64,000 bases of DNA from Cucumis sativus (taxonomy: Eukaryota; Streptophyta; Magnoliopsida; Cucurbitales; Cucurbitaceae), in the NCBI RefSeq assembly GCF_000004075.3, contig NC_026661.2, positions 21,604,307 through 21,668,306 of the forward strand. The letters run 5' to 3'. The position numbers and the translations under genes are program-made. Positions 59,884 through 64,000 of this stretch are shown here, in pieces; position 1 is the first letter of the stretch, and every line of letters begins with the position of its first letter. The notes beneath the pieces are model-generated. The model was given only the letters and a program-made list of their open reading frames with translations. It made no database searches and was not told the DNA's origin.

Positions 59884-61949
59884 GGATTAACAGCCGGAGA
59901 TTCCAAGGAATGGAACTTGGAACCCTAAATCGGAAGAAAGAAGAAAGATTGGCAGCAACAACGAGAGTGGATCTGCCAAATTCTTGCTTGATTGTACGAA
60001 AGAGAGAGCCAGATCTGTGTGTGTAAGAAAGTTTAAAAGCTGAGAGAGAGAGTGTGTGTAATTTTTTCTTTTATTTCATTTCTCTTTTTTTTTTTTTTTT
60101 TGGAATTTGGAATTTTGTGATGAGAGTCAAATTTTGGAAGAGACGCGTGGGTTTGGCTATGGCCGTTTGATTGATTCTTCTTATGGGGTTTGAAGCCGTT
60201 GGATTTAGTAAGGAATTTGTTACATTCATTGTCGGTGTGTGGCAATAAATAATAATTAAATTCGGAATCTGCATAATTACTATAAGAAGTTTCTTTTAAT
60301 TGGATGAGACATTGTAAAGTTGGATAATTTAATTCTTATCCTCATTTTTCTTGAAAAAAAAATATAGAGATGATTCTTGTCGTCCTATTTTTGGATGATT
60401 CCAAATTTCAGAAAAAGTTTGAAATTTAAATTTATTTTGAACTAAAAAAATAATTATGATGGTGTAATTTGTGAAATAAAATATGATTTCGTTATAGGAA
60501 CCTTTTAAAGAATAGAACAAAACGGTGAAATATTATACGGCACAAAAAAATGAGTTGTTAATAATTGCATCTATGGTGTAAAATACAATTTTGAGCAATT
60601 GTTGTTTAAATTTGACACACGTTGATAATTTATATTTGGTATACGACAATCGTTTACAATCACATCTAAACATTCTTTTTTCATAAATTTTTTATATTTG
60701 ACATATAATATTAAAAAACTAAATAACAATTTGAAAGAAATTGCAGAGAAATAATATGAAAAAGGACAGATTAAAATATTTCAAAAATTCACAAGAATAA
60801 AAAAAAGACGATGAAAAGAAAAAATATTGCAAAATAGAAAAAAAATATCGAAAAAAGAAAGAAGACAATAAGGGAGAACAAATTAACTTTTTTTCATTTT
60901 ATAACAGATGCCATAAATATTTTGCTCTATTTGTGAATTGGTATATTGGTATATGTACTTTTTCACCTCACTTTAATAGAAAAAAAAAACCATCATTGGA
61001 TTATTTTTTTTCTTAAATAAAGATATAAGATTAAGTTAATGATGTGGTTTTCTAATTAAAAAATAGACTTTAAATAGTTATTATTTTTAATTTTTTTCTT
61101 TCAAAAATATTAGGCAAAGTTAAATACAAAAACATTGTTTTTGTTTTATTATGACAAAAAAGAAAAAAAAACAGATATAGAAAAACAGATGAAAAACCTT
61201 GAAAAAATAAAAAACAAATTTCAAAAACTAAAATAGTGTGATAGAATAAGAAAAATGATGAATGACAAATAGTAAAAAAAAGTAGCAAATTGAAAGTTTT
61301 GAAATAGTGTTTCAAAGTAGTTATCATAGTCTAGATAATCTTTGCTTCCACATTGCTCGAATATGTTTAAGCTCAAACTTTAAAAGTTAAATTTATTTAG
61401 TAATATATCTATAAACATAAAAGTAAATATCATTCATTGTCATAAGTTCGAACCACGCCGAGATGCAAAAAGCTCACTCAAAAGTTGTCATGCTCTCCCA
61501 AGACCTAAATTTGATAGACATCAAAGATTTTTCTTATTAAACTCACTCAAAAGTCCGAGCAATGTCCACACGACCTTGACAGTGGTGCTGCCCCTAATGG
61601 TTTATGCTTTCTAAGTTCTCAATTTGGCTAAAAGTTAAAAGAGAATGTGACGTGTTTTATATAGATATGAAACTTTTCATTGATTTAATGAAACGAGAGA
61701 TCATGATGTGTTGGGTAGGGGATTAAGAGGAAAGAGTTTTTTTTATTTATCGAATAAAATATTACACGAGAAATGGAAGGTCAAGAACATAATGTTAAGA
61801 TTCTAGTGGCCAAAAAAATAGACTCTGAATTGTTCATACACAAACCAATATGAGAGCAGATGGACTTACTGGGCAATAATGAGTAAGCGGCTAAACAAGA
61901 GGAACTTGCAAACGAGAGAGCTAACAAATCGAAGATTTTGAAACAACTA
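59884..61949. other. Spacer: TMEM87-like promoter and LSM1 3' region
   Basis: 59884-60100 is probably leader/promoter of the TMEM87-like gene, with an (AG)n/(GT)n tract at about 60035-60060 and a poly-T run at 60087-60102. The middle is extremely AT-rich. 61640-61949 is probably LSM1 3' UTR. No gene is supported. Confidence 0.5.
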
Positions 61950-63786
61950 TCAATCCAGATCAAGGAATTCCAATCTTTTCCTAATTGTGCCTTTAAGATC
62001 TGTAGCTTCTCTCTCTGCTTTTTGAGCCTGTAATGATAGATTTTAGTTTGTCAATACCAAGAAGTTTTACAAATATCACCATAGCCACAAAAGACTAATT
62101 GCAAAGCAAATATGATATGTGTTTTCCATTGATGTAAAGCCTAACATCACTTACCCTTTTAATCTCCACAGCAGAGACATGAGTCATGTGTGGAGGGAGC
62201 TCCTCCTTCTCCAAATCCTAACAAGTTCAAAAGAAAAAAAGAATTAAGTGGGAGGTGGTTAAATGGATGGAAGTCAAATAATAAAGGGAATCTAAGATTT
62301 CTCCTACCAGCTCGCCAAGTAAAACAACGTTTTCCCCTCGAATAACATAGAGACCTAAAGGAATATCGCTGTAAAGGTCACCAACGATCACCCTTTCACA
62401 TGACCCTTCAAGAACAGCATTAGCTGAAGAGAAAAAGTTAATTAGTTCTTCAAGCTTCGGGTGAATGTTTGCATGATGAAATATAAAAGCATATAAAATT
62501 TCAGGAAGAACTATACCAAATTGATCAAATGAACGGAGTATCCCTAATAGCTTCCGCCCATCTCGAAGTAGTACAAGAACCTTCTCTATAGATTGAAATT
62601 ATCATTAGATCAGCAATTCAAAAAATGTAAGTAAATTAAATACAGATACATGATTTAACTAAATAATTGCAACTATATCTAGGACGCTGAAATTCTTAAA
62701 TCATCCTGCCCTGAGTAGCAACACTGAATTTCTCAATCCTTGTCTATATGGTTCACTCTGAAATCTGTACATAGTATAGTTTTCTGATTTTCTCCAAACA
62801 TTCGATTGGTGGGATGTTAGATGAACTATAGAAATTTATTATTCCGTTTTCAATTCTTTTACAGAATTCTGCACCAAAACAACCCATTAAAAGGTAGAGT
62901 AAAATTTGGTATAGGGAAGAGCAATGCTGATTGTTACATTAGCTCTTTACTTATATATTATCCACAGAGTAAGGATAGCTTATATTCTATCCCCTACAAT
63001 TCTCTCATTTGCTCATGTCAAATCAAAGTTTAAAGGACGATTTCAAGACAGAGCTAGATAATTGCATCTGGCGAAAGGCAAGGTTGAAGAGACAAGTCAC
63101 CTATGCCAACAGTTGACCAAGGCAAGCTCTTTCATAGAGTCTGATCTTGGTCGTATCTTCAATACATTGGCAAAAAAGCTACTTTTCCTATTTCTTGAAG
63201 TACAATATCACAGAGATGTACCCTTCTTATCCATTGTCTCTGGAAAGGACGAGGGAATCATAGCTACTCACCAAATAAAAACATGTTTGTGCTAAATTCC
63301 CTTCAGAGTGCACTTAGATTCAAATCTTTGCCACAAATTACAACGTTCCCTTTGAAGTTAATAGTGCTCTCAAAATTATTGGTTAAATATAAATGTAAAC
63401 ATAACAGTTATACTTCACAATTTCATACAAATGACAATCAGTCTACAGACCCCTATTATGCTAATCAGCAATGTCACCACAAGGTTACAACATTACATTT
63501 GAAAAACAATAATCAAGTCAGACAGCATTCTCAATCAAAAAGTTGCAATACAGAACAATTTATTAAGAAACCCCATTGACTATCAAGAGCCAAACATCAC
63601 ATTACACAAATCCAGTTGCACCAAACTTCAAAAAGTAAAAAAACGAGCACTGTTTTTTTCCTTCTAAATTTCTGTTCTATCTGATAAACAAAACTGAAGG
63701 CATTGAAAGAGAAGAAGAAACATACTGTCAAGGTAATTGGCAAGAGAAGTTGAAAGGTAGATATCTTCCGCGCTTGCCCAAGACAT
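61950..63786 (-). CDS. LSM1: LSM1, Sm-like protein of the cytoplasmic LSM1-7 decapping complex
   Basis: The subunit that defines the cytoplasmic LSM1-7 ring, which binds oligoadenylated mRNA 3' ends and promotes decapping. Five exons on the minus strand: 63726-63786, 62517-62585, 62308-62423, 62155-62217, 61950-62027. The phases close to 128 residues, the length I recall for Arabidopsis LSM1A. Seen: an N-terminus [20 protein letters not shown], Sm1 ([20 protein letters not shown]), Sm2 ([14 protein letters not shown]), and the helical LSM1-specific tail ([20 protein letters not shown]). The first intron is long (1,140 bp) and carries no gene. The ATG at 63786 is the only one that opens this conserved start. 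Confidence 0.96.
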
Positions 63787-64000
63787 CGATGAACACCAAC
63801 ACCTTTTCCAGTATATAAAAAAAATCACCGATTTTCTATTTCAACTCGAAACGAAACTAATAGCATTGGCTGTTTAGATTCCCAGCCAATCCTCAACCAA
63901 ATCCTTCGAAAATTTTCCTAAAAGAACAATCTTCAGGATCCAGAAAGTTCCTCGGAACTGGGAACAAACGACGATTCAAGAGACGCACTTTCCGCGTCTG
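63787..64000 (-). promoter_or_regulatory. LSM1 leader and promoter-proximal region, cut by the window end
   Basis: Sequence directly upstream of the LSM1 ATG, moderately GC-rich, with no upstream ATG in a good context noticed. The promoter itself probably continues beyond the window. Confidence 0.4.

Noticed and set aside
61435-61500. tRNA-like B-box (AAGTTCGAACC)
   Set aside because: No matching A-box at the right distance and no cloverleaf could be drawn; not enough for a tRNA or SINE call.
1-64000. CRISPR arrays, prophage, organelle insert or biosynthetic cluster
   Set aside because: No spaced direct-repeat array, no phage or plastid genes, and the genes present belong to unrelated housekeeping and signalling families.

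Overview
The window is plant nuclear DNA. Genes are split by many short GT-AG introns, the spacers are very AT-rich, and every recognisable product is a eudicot housekeeping or hormone-signalling protein. tRNA-derived SINEs, miniature LTR elements and a hAT-type MITE sit in introns and spacers. The repeats remind me of cucurbit genomes, but that is an impression only. No prokaryotic, organellar or viral segment was seen.

Layout. Plus strand, left: the C-terminal half of an ABCB (P-glycoprotein-type) transporter (1-1875, cut by the window edge), the ER-Golgi R-SNARE SEC22 (3873-6746), and a SAP-domain/CCCH zinc-finger protein (8391-11275). Everything else is on the minus strand, head to tail: a glutamine-rich Spt20/PHL-type nuclear protein (12174-19829), nucleoporin NUP107 in 23 exons (21311-34818), a UBP1-type triple-RRM protein (36620-41537), a JAZ/TIFY jasmonate repressor (44000-46585), a TMEM87/GOST-type seven-TM Golgi protein (57210-59883), and LSM1 (61950-63786). 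Exon phases were checked by hand and close in frame for all eight complete genes. One junction, in NUP107, has no GT donor where homology places it.

Spacers. The main gene-free block is 46586-57209, about 10.6 kb. Its only promoter-side boundary is the JAZ gene. It holds five CACGTG G-boxes, three of them within 145 bp, and a 543-bp hAT-type MITE. Other repeats are a 239-bp near-identical tandem duplication (42533-43010), a 3-copy array of about 62 bp (35421-35599), and a SINE nested inside a miniature LTR element in a PHL intron, with a 16-bp target duplication.

How the genes relate. There is no operon logic; each gene stands alone. As I recall Arabidopsis gene order, UBP1B-JAZ5 are adjacent, PHL, JAZ6 and the TMEM87-like gene lie close together, and NUP107 and LSM1B lie close together. 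The window may therefore preserve an ancestral block that was later fractionated. I found no new defence, CRISPR-like or biosynthetic system. The points most worth checking are the non-GT donor in NUP107, the G-box cluster upstream of JAZ, the Jas-motif intron, and the nested retroelements.
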